Position numbers and translations under genes: made by a program. A stretch of 64,000 bases of DNA from contig NC_133220.1 in the NCBI RefSeq assembly GCF_040436345.1, forward strand, positions 1,881,056 to 1,945,055. Direction: 5' to 3'. Origin of the DNA: Pagrus major. Its lineage: Eukaryota; Chordata; Actinopteri; Spariformes; Sparidae. The stretch's first letter is position 1; every line of letters begins with the position of its first letter. This document shows, one piece after another, positions 44,154 to 57,741 of this stretch. Below the pieces are notes generated by a model that did not search any database, was not told where the DNA came from, and was given only the letters and a program-made list of their open reading frames with translations.

Positions 44154-46997
44154 CACCAGGTGTCACACTGTTAAACATCACTGCGATCAACAAGAAGATT
44201 AGATTTGTGCTTCAGGATGTTGGTCTGTAAACAAGAAACTGCTGCAAAGGTTAGAATCACTCACAATCGCTGTTTATCGTCACCTCATACTGACATTTTA
44301 CTCTTTAAGGTTTTCAAAGTACTTGTACTTCACTTGAGTATTTGCATTTTTGTGCAAATTTGTACTTCTACTCCGCTACATGTCACGTCCTCCTCAGTGA
44401 GACGCAGAAGAGAAGATTTTCCAGTTTTAAAGTTGCAACATTTTCTAACATCTTTGTTGTTTCTGTCGATCACGACATCGATGACGGTCACCATCGAGAG
44501 GCCGACAACCGTAGGAATACACAATATTTATATTTAATATTTCTGTCTCATGGCCGACACATTATGACAACTGATAATTTCACATTTGTGTGTTCGTAGT
44601 CGTTAACAGCTGAGGGGAAGAAAGGCCGACGTGTGATATTTAAATCTTCTATAACTGATAAGAATTGTTAAAACTGTTCATTTCTGCAGTTGTTTTAATC
44701 TTCTTCATGTTACTGAACCTGAACTAAGCTTCTTGGAAATGACGACATCAAGAACTCATTTTTGTTTTCGCTCCAGAAAAGTGTTTTTTTTCTTTCGAGC
44801 ACTTAAAAACCTCCGTTGTGGCCCGATGTGCTCCCGCTCTCTGACAGAAGTTCTGCTCCCCGTCTTGTGGTTTCTCTGGGACTCGTTAATTGACTTGAAA
44901 CCGGACCCGGAGCCAGCGAGCGTGCTGCTGTATTTACTGCGTGCTGCTCGACCCAGCTGCTCTTCCAGTGCCCCCTTTAGGCAAACACAAGCCAGGGTTC
45001 TCAAAGGTGGAACAGATTGAGAACATCCAGTCCGTGGAGACGAGTTTACAGGTTGCAGGTGGGCCAAACAATGTGACACGGATCACTGCGAGAGTCTGTT
45101 TATTAGTTTCTTCATCGCTCACAGAAAACGCCGCCTGAGGAGGAGGAGGAGGAGGAAACTCCAGTTCAGGCCGAGCTCCTCTGACACGAGACACACAGAG
45201 GGAGAGAGGGAGCAGCGACTGAGGCTCAAACATGGAAACTGTGACCAGTGTGGATACGGAGGTGAACTGTAGACGTGTGGTGGTGATGACCCTCGCAGGG
45301 AGCGACTGTTCTCATGGAAAACAAAAAGGTTAAAACACGGAGGAAGAAACAAAACGTACAATCAGACCGACCGCACGTACGTCAGCGTGTTTTGTTCTCG
45401 TCATGAAGGAATACGTTCGTTAGACGTTGTGACTGAACTGTTTCCTGGAATAAGTCTGTGGTGTCGTCGAGTTTATTTGGTCTTCGTCAAACCTTTCAGC
45501 TTCACGAAAACGTACTGTCAAGATTTTTTTAGGAAGTCCTCAAGTTTAAAGCACATGAACGAGCTGCATGTGACTGTTTTCTGTCCAGTGCGTCCAAAAA
45601 TAATCACATCCTGTTTTATTTATGTTTCACACAACGTCCCAATCAACTCGTGACTTTTCAGACAGATTTCACATCAAATACAAAGATTAAAACAGTGGTC
45701 ACAACTTATTTTGCCGTGTGCTTTTTCACACTGGTCAAAACCCCACAAACATCCGGCCTCTGTCTTCTGGTGCGATGCTGTGAAGTGTTGAGGTTAAAGT
45801 TAAGCTCCTTGTCTGGTTCATATTTATTCATCCGTCTCTGTTCAAGCAGCTCAAACTGTTTGACCACTGTTACGCCGCCGTCACTGGTTCCTCGCCAGCT
45901 GCCTGATCTCTACTGCACATGTGCAACTCGCAACAGAGATCAGAAAGAAGCGAGATGTCTCACTCCTCAGCAACTTCCATCACCAGCTCCAGAAAAAGCG
46001 ACGCGTCGGAGAGAGCGAGAGAGAGAGAGAGAGAGACAGTCGAAAGGGCTGAAGACGGATGCAGATGCTCCGGTTCTGCTCGACTGGTGGCTGGTTTTCA
46101 TGTGTCGCTGTGTTCCTGAACTAGAACTTTAACACTTTCTTAGAGAAAAGTCAAAAATAAAATGTGGAAGCAGAACTTTGCTTTTCTTCTGATCTGACCC
46201 TTGAGAGGTTCCGTACCGCCAGTCATACGTTAGTAAAAGAGAAGATATCACTTTGTTGCTAAATGTACCAGAAGTCTTGCAATAAATGTACTTAAGTATC
46301 AAAACGGTTCCCGACAGCGAGACAGATCAGTGCACCGCTACACGGTGCGTAGGAATACAGGCGTTGTACGGTTGAGGGAATGTAGTGCCGAAGGAAACGG
46401 CTGCAAAAATGTTCAAAATATAGCGTGCACCTTCTTTTAGGGGGCTGAAATACGTCTCGCTGTCGGTGCTGTGCATCAGCACAACGCTCAGGAGGAGGCT
46501 GATGGTCACTGTCACTCTCAGTCGATGGTCTGAATCCTTCCTCCAGCGCCGCTGCAGGTTTAAGGTCATTAATCGAGACCACTCGACGTGTTTAAAGCTT
46601 ATTTTTCACGTGACACAAAAGTGCAACAGCAACCTGATTTAATGCTTTTTAAAGGTGCAGAGGAAATATGGAAATTGAAAATAAAAACGCTGAGCAGTTT
46701 GTGCAGGTCGTTTCACACATCAGAGGCTTCAAAGAGAAAGTTACAGCTTTCACCCTTCAGCTGCTGTCGTGTCGAGTGGCCCGTCGCTGAGAGCGTTGAT
46801 CCTCAGAGAAAGAGCTCCTTCTCTGGGCCCGGAGAGGCCTCGCTTTTCCACCTGAGCCGCAGGTGTTTGCTTAGCGTGCCTGTGGTTTGAGAGGCCGCAG
46901 CTCCGTCATTTAGCTTCACCCTGGAAATGTTGACTTTTGGTTCCGCTCCTCCCCGAAGCCCGGGGGAGAAGAAAAACCCACTCTGGCTCCTGATACG

Positions 46998-47000
<3 letters not shown>

Positions 47001-47036
<36 letters not shown>

Positions 47037-47065
47037 CATGTCCCTGCGTGTGTGTGTGTGTGTGC

Positions 47066-47096
<31 letters not shown>

Positions 47097-47102
47097 TGAT
47101 GA
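47001..47102. repeat. compound (GT)n / (GAT)n microsatellite
   Basis: GT runs at 47001-47033 and 47047-47064, then GAT repeats at 47068-47102. Confidence 0.9.
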
Positions 47103-49720
47103 TTGTAGCCTATCACCTTCCACGGCCCCCCTTTCCTCTGACGCACTGTGGAAATGTGTGAAAGTGGAAACGAGCTCGGTAACACGACGATGAAGAATCA
47201 CAGCGTGTGTGCAGGTGTTTCTGTGTTTTCACAGAGGATTAGTGAGGCTGCACGGCTTCGTTTGCTTCAGTAAAGATCGCTGAGGTTGTCGTTTAAAGGA
47301 AAAGGTCAACGATTGGGGAAAGAAATACACAGAACCATCTGGACAGGAGCGACAAGAACTGCTGGGAAAAGTATCGATGGATCCACAGTGGAAGGAGACT
47401 CGGTGGATAAATGATGACGTGCACGAATGAGCGCCACCTGCTGTTTGTCTCCATCGTGACGTCACTTTCAGATAACAGGACACGTTAATAAGAGTTTCCT
47501 TGAGGGAAGCTTGACTCACTGTAAAGCTACGCAGCTAGCATTGCTAACAAAAACAATGACAGTGTGAGAAAAAGTTCAATTGATTGAAGACCGAAAGTTT
47601 GTGTAATATCAAAATATTTGTGTTATCGCTGCCCCCAAAAAACATCATTTCATAAGCCAGAGCTGTCAGCACATGTCCAGGTAATCGGCAACATTAGTTT
47701 CCTGGTGGTTTCACTGTTGGCGATCAGGGCCGAACGTCAGTGAGCTAATAGGACCGCTAACGTTAGCTGCAGGACTAAACGAGCAAGAGGGAAAACTCCT
47801 CGTTAACCACCTCGGTGCTCGTTAACCTGTCGTCAGACTGCCACAGTTGGTCTCTGAGTTCAGACACTTGTGTACAAACAGACTCTGGTAAAAGTAGAAG
47901 TACTGATTCAACTTGTTTACTCCAGTAAAAGTAATAGTACAGGCTCTGAAATGTACTCAGAGTATCAGAGTAAAAAGTTCAAAGACTATTAAAGTTAAAG
48001 AGTCAGTAGGATTTGTCCCAGCTGTTCCTGAACGCACCACAAAGACAGTTGCTAGTTGAGTCTCATTCCCAGGACGTCAAACAGACGCTTTGGGACCTAC
48101 AACGTCAGTATTTGACGAGCTGGAAGAGGCTCACTTGTAAACACTGTCCTTTCACCTCTGTCTCCTTCGTCTCTTCTCCTGCTGTCTTCTTCATTCTTCA
48201 CCTCACCTGTCTCCCCTCCCTCCCCCTCCCTCCCCCTCCTCCACCACATGGCCCTTGTGTTACCTGGCATGCGAATGCGGCCGTTTATTTTCACGAGGGA
48301 TACGTTTTCTGGCGATCAGTGCCAGAGACAATATTATGCTGGAAACATACAGGTATTAACTGTTAAGATTTCAGATGGTCAAATAAACGGGCGCCGCGTT
48401 GCTCTGGCTCGGCCCAACAGAGAGGAGATTGTGTGTGAGCGGCTCGCTGCTAACGAAACACATGAGGAGGAAGCTGCTCAATCACTAATAATTACTCCTC
48501 CCTCCATCCTTCTATCCATCGCTCGGTCCAGGTGATTTCCAACCACCTCTCTCATTTATCTTCCCCCGCCTTTGATTTCAATGTGACATTCATTTCACGC
48601 TCATTTCCCCTCAGCCTCTCGCTCTGCCGTCAAGGCCGGCCTTTCATACGTGGCTCGGAGCCACTAAACAGCCTCTTGTGCTCTGACCTTTAGCGGGCGG
48701 CGAGCTGCGGGACAAACGGCGCTCAGCAGGACGTAAATGATGATGGATCTGTTCTGGCAAACTTCAGGCTTGAGTTACGCAGCGGTTTACATCTGGCTGC
48801 ATGTGTTCGGGGTCTGAGGGCGCGACAACACAGACACATTTAATGACCCTCGAGGGGTTAAAAGTGAGACGAGGTTAACTGTTGAACTGTTCATTAAGAG
48901 TTAATTACTGCTTTAAGTAAACTCATTTACAAGTGACTCAGTTTGAGGCGACTTCTCCTGCTGCTGCTGTACTAATACACTTCCTGTTATTCTGCTTCTT
49001 CAGCTTCTCCAGCTCGGGGGGGACGCTAACGCTTTTAGCTTAGCATCCACAGTGAAGATTTCAGCTGGAAAAGAGTGTAAATAACTTATTTTCGGTTCAG
49101 TTTGTGATCTCGAGGCTTCTGGAGACTTGGATTACAGCAGACGAGCTGTACGGAGCCATCTGATGTGTTTTTGGTTCGTCTATCAGCCCACCTCCGCCCT
49201 GACGTCAGTTAGGGGTTAGTTATCGCAGAGACGCCCTCACAGCTCAGATTGTGACTCAAATCCTGAGTGTATCCTGCAGACTGAGCCGGGTGAAGCGCTT
49301 AAAGCTGCTTCTGTGAAAGTTCCCACGACTGTAAGTACCCGGCAAAGTCAACCCAGCCGTCAGAATAAATGTTCGCTCCACGTTTCTGCAAAACCACAGA
49401 TGAGTTCAAACTGAACGTTTCTTTGTTTAACTTTTAAACTTGTTGGTCAACTTTTAAAATGTACAGTGTTCCTGTTGTGGTCGCTGCGATCAAGGATGGA
49501 GATGATCTGACTTCATGTGAAAAAAACGCTGGAAATATCAGCAGGTGTCCGTAAAAAACACACGGAGCTGAGTACTTCAAACTGCTCCTGTGATAAATCA
49601 AACTGCAGCAGGTGTCCGTTTAAATCAAGTCTCCAGCTGCTTCAGTTGTTCAGCAGAACGCTGCAACTCTGTTTTACTGTGAAGCTCCAGAAATGTTTTA
49701 TGAACTACGAGACTTCAGCT

Positions 49721-51280
49721 GACTTTATATCATCAGGAGGAGATGATGGCTGAGCCTGACTTTATATCATCAGGAGGAGATGATGGCTGAGCCTGACTTT
49801 ATATCATCAGGAGATGATGGCTGAGCCTGACTTTATATCATCAGGAGATGATGGCTGAGCCTGACTTTATATCATCAGGAGGAGATGATGGCTGAGCCTG
49901 ACTTTATATCATCAGGAGGAGATGATGGCTGAGCCTGACTTTATATCATCAGGAGATGATGGCTGAGCCTGACTTTATATCATCAGGAGGAGATGATGGC
50001 TGAGCCTGACTTTATATCATCAGGAGATGATGGCTGAGCCTGACTTTATATCATCAGGAGGAGATGATGGCTGAGCCTGACTTTATATCATCAGGAGATG
50101 ATGGCTGAGCCTGACTTTATATCATCAGGAGGAGATGATGGCTGAGCCTGACTTTATATCATCAGGAGGAGATGATGGCTGAGCCTGACTTTATATCATC
50201 AGGAGGAGATGATGGCTGAGCCTGACTTTATATCATCAGGAGATGATGGCTGAGCCTGACTTTATATCATCAGGAGGAGATGATGGCTGAGCCTGACTTT
50301 ATATCATCAGGAGATGATGGCTGAGCCTGACTTTATATCATCAGGAGGAGATGATGACTGAGCCTGACTTTATATCATCAGGAGATGATGGCTGAGCCTG
50401 ACTTTATATCATCAGGAGGAGATGATGACTGAGCCTGACTTTATATCATCAGGAGGAGATGATGGCTGAGCCTGACTTTATATCATCAGGAGATGATGGC
50501 TGAGCCTGACTTTATATCATCAGGAGGAGATGATGGCTGAGCCTGACTTTATATCATCAGGAGGAGATGATGGCTGAGCCTGACTTTATATCATCAGCAG
50601 GAGATGATGGCTGAGCCTGACTTTATATCGTCAGGAGGAGATGATGACTGAGCCTGACTTTATATCATCAGGAGGAGATGATGACTGAGCCTGACTTTAT
50701 ATCATCAGGAGGAGATGATGGCTGAGCCTGACTTTATATCATCAGGAGGAGATGATGACTGAGCCTGACTTTATATCATCAGGAGGAGATGATGACTGAG
50801 CCTGACTTTATATCATCAGGAGGAGATGATGGCTGAGCCTGACTTTATATCATCAGGAGGAGATGATGACTGAGCCTGACTTTATATCATCAGGAGGAGA
50901 TGATGACTGAGCCTGACTTTATATCATCAGGAGGAGATGATGACTGAGCCTGACTTTATATCATCAGGAGGAGATGATGACTGAGCCTGACTTTATATCA
51001 TCAGGAGGAGATGATGGCTGAGCCTGACTTTATATCATCAGGAGGAGATGATGACTGAGCCTGACTTTATATCATCAGGAGGAGATGATGGCTGAGCCTG
51101 ACTTTATATCATCAGGAGGAGATGATGACTGAGCCTGACTTTATATCATCAGGAGGAGATGATGACTGAGCCTGACTTTATATCATCAGGAGGAGATGAT
51201 GGCTGAGCCTGACTTTATATCATCAGGAGGAGATGATGACTGAGCCTGACTTTATATCATCAGGAGGAGATGATGACTCT
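49721..51280 (+). repeat. minisatellite, about 43 units of 37 or 34 bp
   Basis: Unit runs gactttatatcatcaggag-(gag)-atgatgGCtgagcct. Spacing between unit starts is 37 bp, or 34 bp when one 'gag' is missing. All nine 34-bp units lie before 50508, while units with 'gatgatgact' in place of 'gatgatggct' occur only after 50340. Units contain stops in frame and are not coding. Confidence 0.97.
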
Positions 51281-51418
51281 ATAAATCTGCTGAGAAACAT
51301 CATGTTTTTAAGTTTTCTTCAGTACCAAAGTAATCCAGTGATAGTTGTCTGCACATAAACAGGTTCACTGCAAACAGGAAGTGCTAACAGCTAATTCAGC
51401 AAAGTTTTAAAGGACTTT

Positions 51419-51468
51419 TGGTTGTTTTATGGTTGTTTTATGGTTGTTTTATGGTTGTTTTATGGTTG
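51419..51468 (+). repeat. short tandem repeat, 11-bp unit
   Basis: About 4.5 copies of 'ggttgttttat'. Confidence 0.9.
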
Positions 51469-52889
51469 TCTTTCACGTTTAAAACTCCAGTTACTTCATG
51501 GTAATGACTCAGTTTACATTTCTTCAAGAAAAAACAAAAAAAAACCTGAGAAAACACCGAGAAAACACAGTAAACACAGAAATGCTGCAGAAGTTTCCAG
51601 GGGACACTAAAAAGGGCCGAACGCCCCCGGACACACCTGGGACACGTTACTTGTTCCCTCAGTTTGAAGTTACTGAGGTCAATTATCCGTCAGCTGTTTT
51701 GGAAAAGGATTCAAATCTGAATCCTGCAGTCAGAAAAAGGATTTAATGTTACTGATTATTTTCTGTTTTCTTCTGTTCCTATCTGCTGCCAAATGAATGA
51801 AGATAAATCCTCCCTGTGATGTTTCCTCTCTTCCAATGTGTTTCTTTAAAATCGCAGTGTGTTGAGCTTTCAGAGACACTTTTTCTCTTTGTCGTGCTGC
51901 AGGTATATTCAGACGTCAGACGTATGAAACACGACCGTGCTCTTTCTGTTTATTTAGGTTGACTGAAAGTCGAGTTTTGGAGTTAGCAGACAGAATCATG
52001 GACACCAGGACGACTAACGGGACATCATCAGGAAAACATCCCTGCTATCTCTGTTCCTTATAGAGAATATAAAGAAGAGGAGCTGTGAAGATTTAAAGAC
52101 AGAGAGAAGAAGAAACAGCAAAACTCCAGAACAATAACTCCTGAATGCATCACAAGTACTTGTATTTTTCAGTATTTCTTCTCTAGTGAAAGATCTGAGT
52201 TCTTCCACCACCGATGATAAAGAGTTAAATGTCTTTATTTGATAAAACATTGAAAAGAAACTGACTGTTCGAACATTTTGTCCATGAAACTCACCTGTGG
52301 GCCGACACCATCAGAACAAAACCCTCCTCTACACCTGCAGTCAGGAACGTTTGATGACAGAAAACAGTCGTGATGAAGATTCATGTGCAGAAACATTTAT
52401 TTATTAAAATAACGTTGTTGATGAATCATTAAAACAAAACTCAAGATTATGAAATGTTTTGCATTATCTTTATTTACAACAGTTCGTTTTGATTTTAAAA
52501 CTTTACTCAAAGTCTGTTTTTGTTTCATAATTGTATTTTTCTCATGCTGCCAAGACGTAATGAAATAAAAGTGTCATCGGGCCAAAATATGAGATAAATA
52601 AACAGGTGGAGGGGAAAAACATAAACAGGAAACATGATATCATCGTCTTTTATAAACTGAAGCTCTTTAAATCAGATTATCTACTTCACATTACCGCCTG
52701 CAGCTGCAGTCCAGGAGAGAACAGACAGTTCTTGTCTCTGCTGTCAGACCACATGCAGCTGTAAAACGTGAGAGCAGAGCGCCACCTACAGGCAGCGACG
52801 GCCACTGAGTCTCCAGACTGCATCCAGTTTTCTACTCCAGCAGCATTGAAGAGGCACCGTGTGGTTTCAGAGAAGAAACACAGACTCAC
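51469..52889. other. intergenic, no gene seen
   Basis: AT-rich with a partial 'aagtacttgtatttttcag...ttcttccaccacc' repeat near 52155-52212. No supported exon. Confidence 0.55.
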
Positions 52890-53060
52890 ATATATTTATT
52901 TTCTCCATCAGTGAATGAACAAGCTGCTCTCAGAGGAGGATAAGGTCCCAGGACACTGTGTGAAGCTAGACAGGTGGCAGGGTCCGCCACATATAAACCA
53001 AGTGAAACAGTATAAACTGTGTTGTCCTTTAAGGTCAGTTTGAGTTTGTTTGTTCAGGCA
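52890..53060 (-). repeat. TTAA-family MITE copy, partial
   Basis: Reverse-oriented core 'ggtggcagggtccgccac' and 'ataaggtcccaggacactg'; ends not clear. Confidence 0.7.
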
Positions 53061-53080
53061 GAAAAGAATCAGACAGAGTG

Positions 53081-53081
<1 letters not shown>

Positions 53082-53131
<50 letters not shown>
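53082..53131. repeat. (ATT)n microsatellite
   Basis: About 16 units. Confidence 0.95.
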
Positions 53132-53994
53132 TCTTTAGCAATTCAAAAAGAAAAATACAGCACAAACCAGGTCGTGTACAAAAACAATGTAGCTCTGTGT
53201 CCTCTAACACACCTGTAGCTGTGTGTCCGCTAACACACCTGTACCTGTGTGTCCGCTAACACACCTGTACCTGTGTGTCTGCAGCAGGTGTTATTAACGA
53301 GGCTGCCTCCTCCTTCATTCACAACATGGTGGGTTTGGTTCTGTTTACTCAGTTCTGTCATGACCCACGTCCTGGAAGTACTGCCACCATTTTCTAGAGC
53401 TGCACATGTTTTAGTAGGATTTTAAATGCAGGACTCTAACTTGTAATGGAGTATTTTTACTCTGTTAGTTTGGTACTTTTACCTCTGAAGCCTTCTCGAC
53501 CTGCAGCAGCCTCATTATTTGATCCCTGTTGTCTTTTTATTTTGCAGAATGTCAGAATCGGTCGTCTGGGCCTGTTTGGGTTTGCTGCCTTTGCTTTCTG
53601 TGTCACAGTGTGATTTTAATCTGCTATGTACATAAAGTTATTGTTATCATGTTTAATGTGAAACAGTTAATACCATATTCATAATAATCATAGTGAGAAC
53701 AATAATATTTTATAGAGAATTAGTCAACAAATGAAAAATAAATCAAAATGTAGTGAGTTTAATGTTGAGTTGTGTTCATGTTTGAGCAGCAGGGGGCGCT
53801 GAAGCATCACGATCCTGAACTCTGACCACAAACCAACAGGTTGAAAAGGCCTCCGGGCCTCCAGGCCTCTGCTGACCTGACACTTTAACTACGAGTGTGA
53901 GTCTGTGTGCGTCACATGTGTGATACGACTGAAACAACAAAAGAAAAAGATGCTTTCACACTTTCAGCTCATCGTGTGGTCTAATAGGTCACTT

Positions 53995-54013
53995 TTCTTC
54001 TTCTTCTTCTTCT

Positions 54014-54048
<35 letters not shown>

Positions 54049-54073
54049 TTCTTCTTTTTCTTCTTCTTCTTCT
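53995..54073. repeat. (TTC)n microsatellite
   Basis: TTC run with a few interruptions. Confidence 0.95.
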
Positions 54074-54289
54074 GTGGTGGTGGTTACTTTCACTCTCTTC
54101 ACAGCTTCTAAAACTGTCCTGTAAATGTTTCACTTCTGGAGAATCTCGTGAGACTGAAATAAATCATAAACAACTCTAATCATATGTTTCTATACAGTTT
54201 TACTCTTCGTGGTCCCCTGAGGATGAATCCTGCCGACTGCAGAGACCCTCCAGCACCAGCAGCAGGTCAAAGTAATCCACTACAATACC

Positions 54290-54705
54290 TTAACGTCCAC
54301 TCAATGGCAAATACTCAAGTAGAGTACAGGCGCCTCAAATGTGTATTTAAGTACAGTACTTGAGTAAATGTGCTTGACAGAGTTATAAAAAGTACCCAGA
54401 AGATATTCAACCAGTACTCGAGTAAAAGTCTTAAAGTATCTGATGTTAAATGTACTAAAAGTACAGGTAAAAGTAACTGATTACTGGATCTGATATTCAA
54501 ATGATTGATCTTTGAAATCAGTGTTTTTGTTGTTGTTGATTTTAATAAAAGAAATACATTTTAAAATGCAGAGGAGTAAAAAGCTCCAGTATGTAACTTC
54601 AGTACGCGGTGGTAATTATCAAGTAGCAGAAAATGGAAATACTCAAGTAAAGTACCTTAGATTTGTACTTAAGTACAGTACTTGAGTAAATGTACTTAGT
54701 TACCG
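54290..54705. repeat. hAT-like nonautonomous repeat pieces ('agtacttgagtaaatgtac')
   Basis: Repeated runs of 'aagtacagtacttgagtaaatgt' type sequence, common in teleosts; boundaries unclear. Confidence 0.5.
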
Positions 54706-55258
54706 ATGTGAGCAGCTCACTCAGACACACACACACACACAGGTGGACTTTCCATCGAAACACCAACATTCACTTCAGAAGAACTTTGTGGTTCTTCCTC
54801 CGTCTCGTCTTGTGGTGCCGTCGTGTTTCACTTCTCTGTTTTCTCGTCTCTCCGCCGTCAGGAGGCCTTTCCGAAATGTCATCTGAGTTATGAGTGTGTG
54901 TGTGTGTGTGTACATGCACAAACACAGACACACTCTCACTTGGACTTTGCCTGTTGAAGTTTCCCTCTCTGCATTCAGTTCCCTTTTTAGTATTCAGCAT
55001 TCTTAAAGGAACAGTTCAACCAAAAAATGTAAATACAGTCAGAACATTTATTCTGGTGATTGGGTCGACTTTGCCGGGTGTTGATATGTACCGAGGGACA
55101 GATTATGTCACATGACAGTGATCTGACCTCTGATAGACGCAGTCATGACACTTTACAGGTGTGTAGTCGAGATAAGGTGAAGGTGGAGTTCGAAGACAGC
55201 CGAGCCAAGACACCCCGCACTTATATGGTCCTGAACAACATTTGCTTTAAGTCGTGGA

Positions 55259-55259
<1 letters not shown>

Positions 55260-55333
<74 letters not shown>
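55260..55333. repeat. (CA)n microsatellite
   Basis: Uninterrupted CA run. Confidence 0.97.
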
Positions 55334-55335
<2 letters not shown>

Positions 55336-55452
55336 CACAAGGTGAAAATAAAATGTCACAGCTGATTAATTTGACAAACACACCTGTGTTTTCATTCTCA
55401 CCTGAGCAGGGATTTTACCTTTCATCACTGGGAAAATTACACAATCCAAACA

Positions 55453-55453
<1 letters not shown>

Positions 55454-55518
<65 letters not shown>
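55454..55518. repeat. (CA)n microsatellite
   Basis: Uninterrupted CA run, 120 bases from the previous one. Confidence 0.97.
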
Positions 55519-55520
<2 letters not shown>

Positions 55521-56117
55521 CTCCTCCTCCGTCTGAACGGGGAATTCACCGTCGTCGTCCTGTTCAGGCAGCTGTTGATCTGATCTGAGTGGAAACGAGC
55601 TGCAGCCTCGTCCGCCTCCAGAGAAGATGGCCGCCATGAACTTGTGATGTCATTAAAACAAAAGCTTCATCAGGAAGTGCCGACGTAAAGAAGATCGCTA
55701 ACTTCTTTAACATTTAGCTGATGTGCTGGTGCCTTCAGGGAAACGTTCAGGTCTAATGGGCCACTCACTGAACCAACTCTTGATCAGTGATTATTCAGTA
55801 CCTGCCTGGTAACCATAGTTACACACAGCAGGTCCGTCTGTCTTTGGATAACCTCGCTTGCTTAAAGGGACGGTCCACCCTAAAAACAAACAAACACGTT
55901 CAGCCTATCAAAGATTATGACCTGTGTATATTGTTTATTACATAAAGAGCGTGAGCGGGGAAAGTCCTCTGCGTCTGCCGGCAGGTGAGGAAAACACAGA
56001 GCGGCTGGAAACTCCGGCTTCCTCTTTCAAGTCCAAACAACACACCCACAACTATTCCCTCGCGAAGCCGCCTCGTCTGACTTCAGCTGCTAGTTGTAAT
56101 TGTTAATGTAACCAGAG

Positions 56118-56119
<2 letters not shown>

Positions 56120-56193
<74 letters not shown>
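56120..56193. repeat. (CA)n microsatellite
   Basis: Uninterrupted CA run. Confidence 0.97.
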
Positions 56194-56196
<3 letters not shown>

Positions 56197-56789
56197 GATT
56201 AGGTTGAATTTCAGTTTGTAAAGCAATAAATATTCTCCAAAGTGATGAACTGCTGCAATAATTATGAAACAGTTCGATAATGTTGTTGACTGTAAATGTA
56301 ATTATAAAGCTCCTCCGTGTGTTTAAAACAGTTAGCGGTTGCTAACAAGTGTCTGAATGAGGCTACAGAGGTTGTCGGGGACATTAAACGTCCTCACAGC
56401 GAACACGGAGACTCATCTGCTCACTAGTCCGTCTTTACAGGCCACTTTAGTTACACACTGTTCTGACTCTGACTTTACAACTCGTACATTGATCAGTTTA
56501 TAGAAAACCTGGATAGTAATTGTGCAGTAAGACGCTCAGTGGTGGAGACGTTTAAGTCATGTGACCGTGATGTCGTCTGTTTGTAGCCTATTAGCTTTTT
56601 ACTGCTACACATTTAATTCACACTGCAGTGGAGTTCATCTGTGGAGATTATCTGGATGAACAAAACATAAACATACGTCATCTCTGCACCTCCAGTAAAT
56701 TATTCTGAAGTTTTACTTTTGCTACTTGAAGCATTTTTTGATACTAATACTTTTGGCACTTTTACTTAAAGTTGACAGAAGTTAACTGT

Positions 56790-57030
56790 CATTAATAAAT
56801 GGTTGTTTTATAATGAATTAAACTTGTATTGATATTTAATTGACTAACAAACAATAAAACACTTTATAATTCATTTATTAAGACATTGTTTCTATAAAGT
56901 TTCACTTCACGTTAATAAACTTTACAATGTCTTAATAAATGTTTAACAAAGCGTTTCTTTGCTTGTTAACAGTTTAAAGACATTAACTGAAGTTTAATTC
57001 ATTATAAAAACGACCATTTATTAACGATGG
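56790..57030. mobile_element. nested palindromic (fold-back) element
   Basis: Outer arms at 56790-56823 and about 56992-57030 are near-perfect complements (gtttaattcattataaaa...). Inner arms 'catttattaagacattgt' and 'acaatgtcttaataaatg' at about 56875-56892 and 56925-56942 are perfect complements. No coding content; probably a MITE. Confidence 0.7.
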
Positions 57031-57177
57031 TAATAATAAAGTGTTACTGTAACATTATTAATGTTAGTAACAGATGTGTCTTCACACAGGTCATGTACAG
57101 CGACAATCACTTTTCATTTCCTTCCATGTGTTTAAACTGTGTTACTGTGCAGGTAATGAATGTTTGTTTGAGCTTGT

Positions 57178-57180
<3 letters not shown>

Positions 57181-57250
<70 letters not shown>
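57181..57250. repeat. (CA)n microsatellite
   Basis: Uninterrupted CA run; a GT run follows at 57304-57336. Confidence 0.97.
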
Positions 57251-57252
<2 letters not shown>

Positions 57253-57300
57253 ATAAGAGATAAACTGAATCTGGAAAAACCCAAGACAAAGGCCTGTTGT

Positions 57301-57339
<39 letters not shown>

Positions 57340-57741
57340 CTTTGTGTTACTTCATCCTCTGCTGCAGCAAAGATTTTAGCAGAGGCAGAAGATCTCTGTC
57401 AGCAGCTCGTTCACCTCTGCAGACAGAAAAAAAGACACAAACACACAACATTCAGGTCACAACACATGTATTCATGGCTCCGACCCTTCAAAATAAAAGC
57501 ATAAATCGTCTCGTATGTCCACGCTCAGTCCAGACTCCAGGATGTAACGTGAGCGGTTAACGTTTCTACGAACATCAGAAACGTCTGAGGTCGACATTTG
57601 TACCAAACGTGTCGGATCACGTTCACACGATGTGATTACGAGCTGACGGTCACATCAGGAGGAAGTCGGACTGTCTCCATCGGTGATCGAGGTACTTTCA
57701 GCCAAACCCGGTGGTTTTTGTGCCCAAACCCAACCAGAGCA

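Larger units (their letters stand above)
41506..49720. other. gene-poor intergenic region
   Basis: No open frame here resembles a known protein, and no exon with convincing splice sites was found. It has GT, GAT and GA simple repeats, an 'aaagtacttttactc'-type repeat piece at 47885-47985, and a pyrimidine-rich run at 48170-48243. The stretch 48245-48720 is repeat-poor and could be conserved noncoding DNA. Confidence 0.55.

Noticed and set aside
46927-47201. Frames encoding runs of Asp, His or Ser
   Set aside because: Translations of the GT/GAT microsatellite, not genes.
48248-48535. 95-codon ATG frame
   Set aside because: No domain, no splice context and no similarity that I can recognise; it is in a region better read as noncoding.
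49721-51280. Regular repeats suggesting a CRISPR-like array
   Set aside because: No unique spacers between the repeats, and the genome is eukaryotic; it is a minisatellite.
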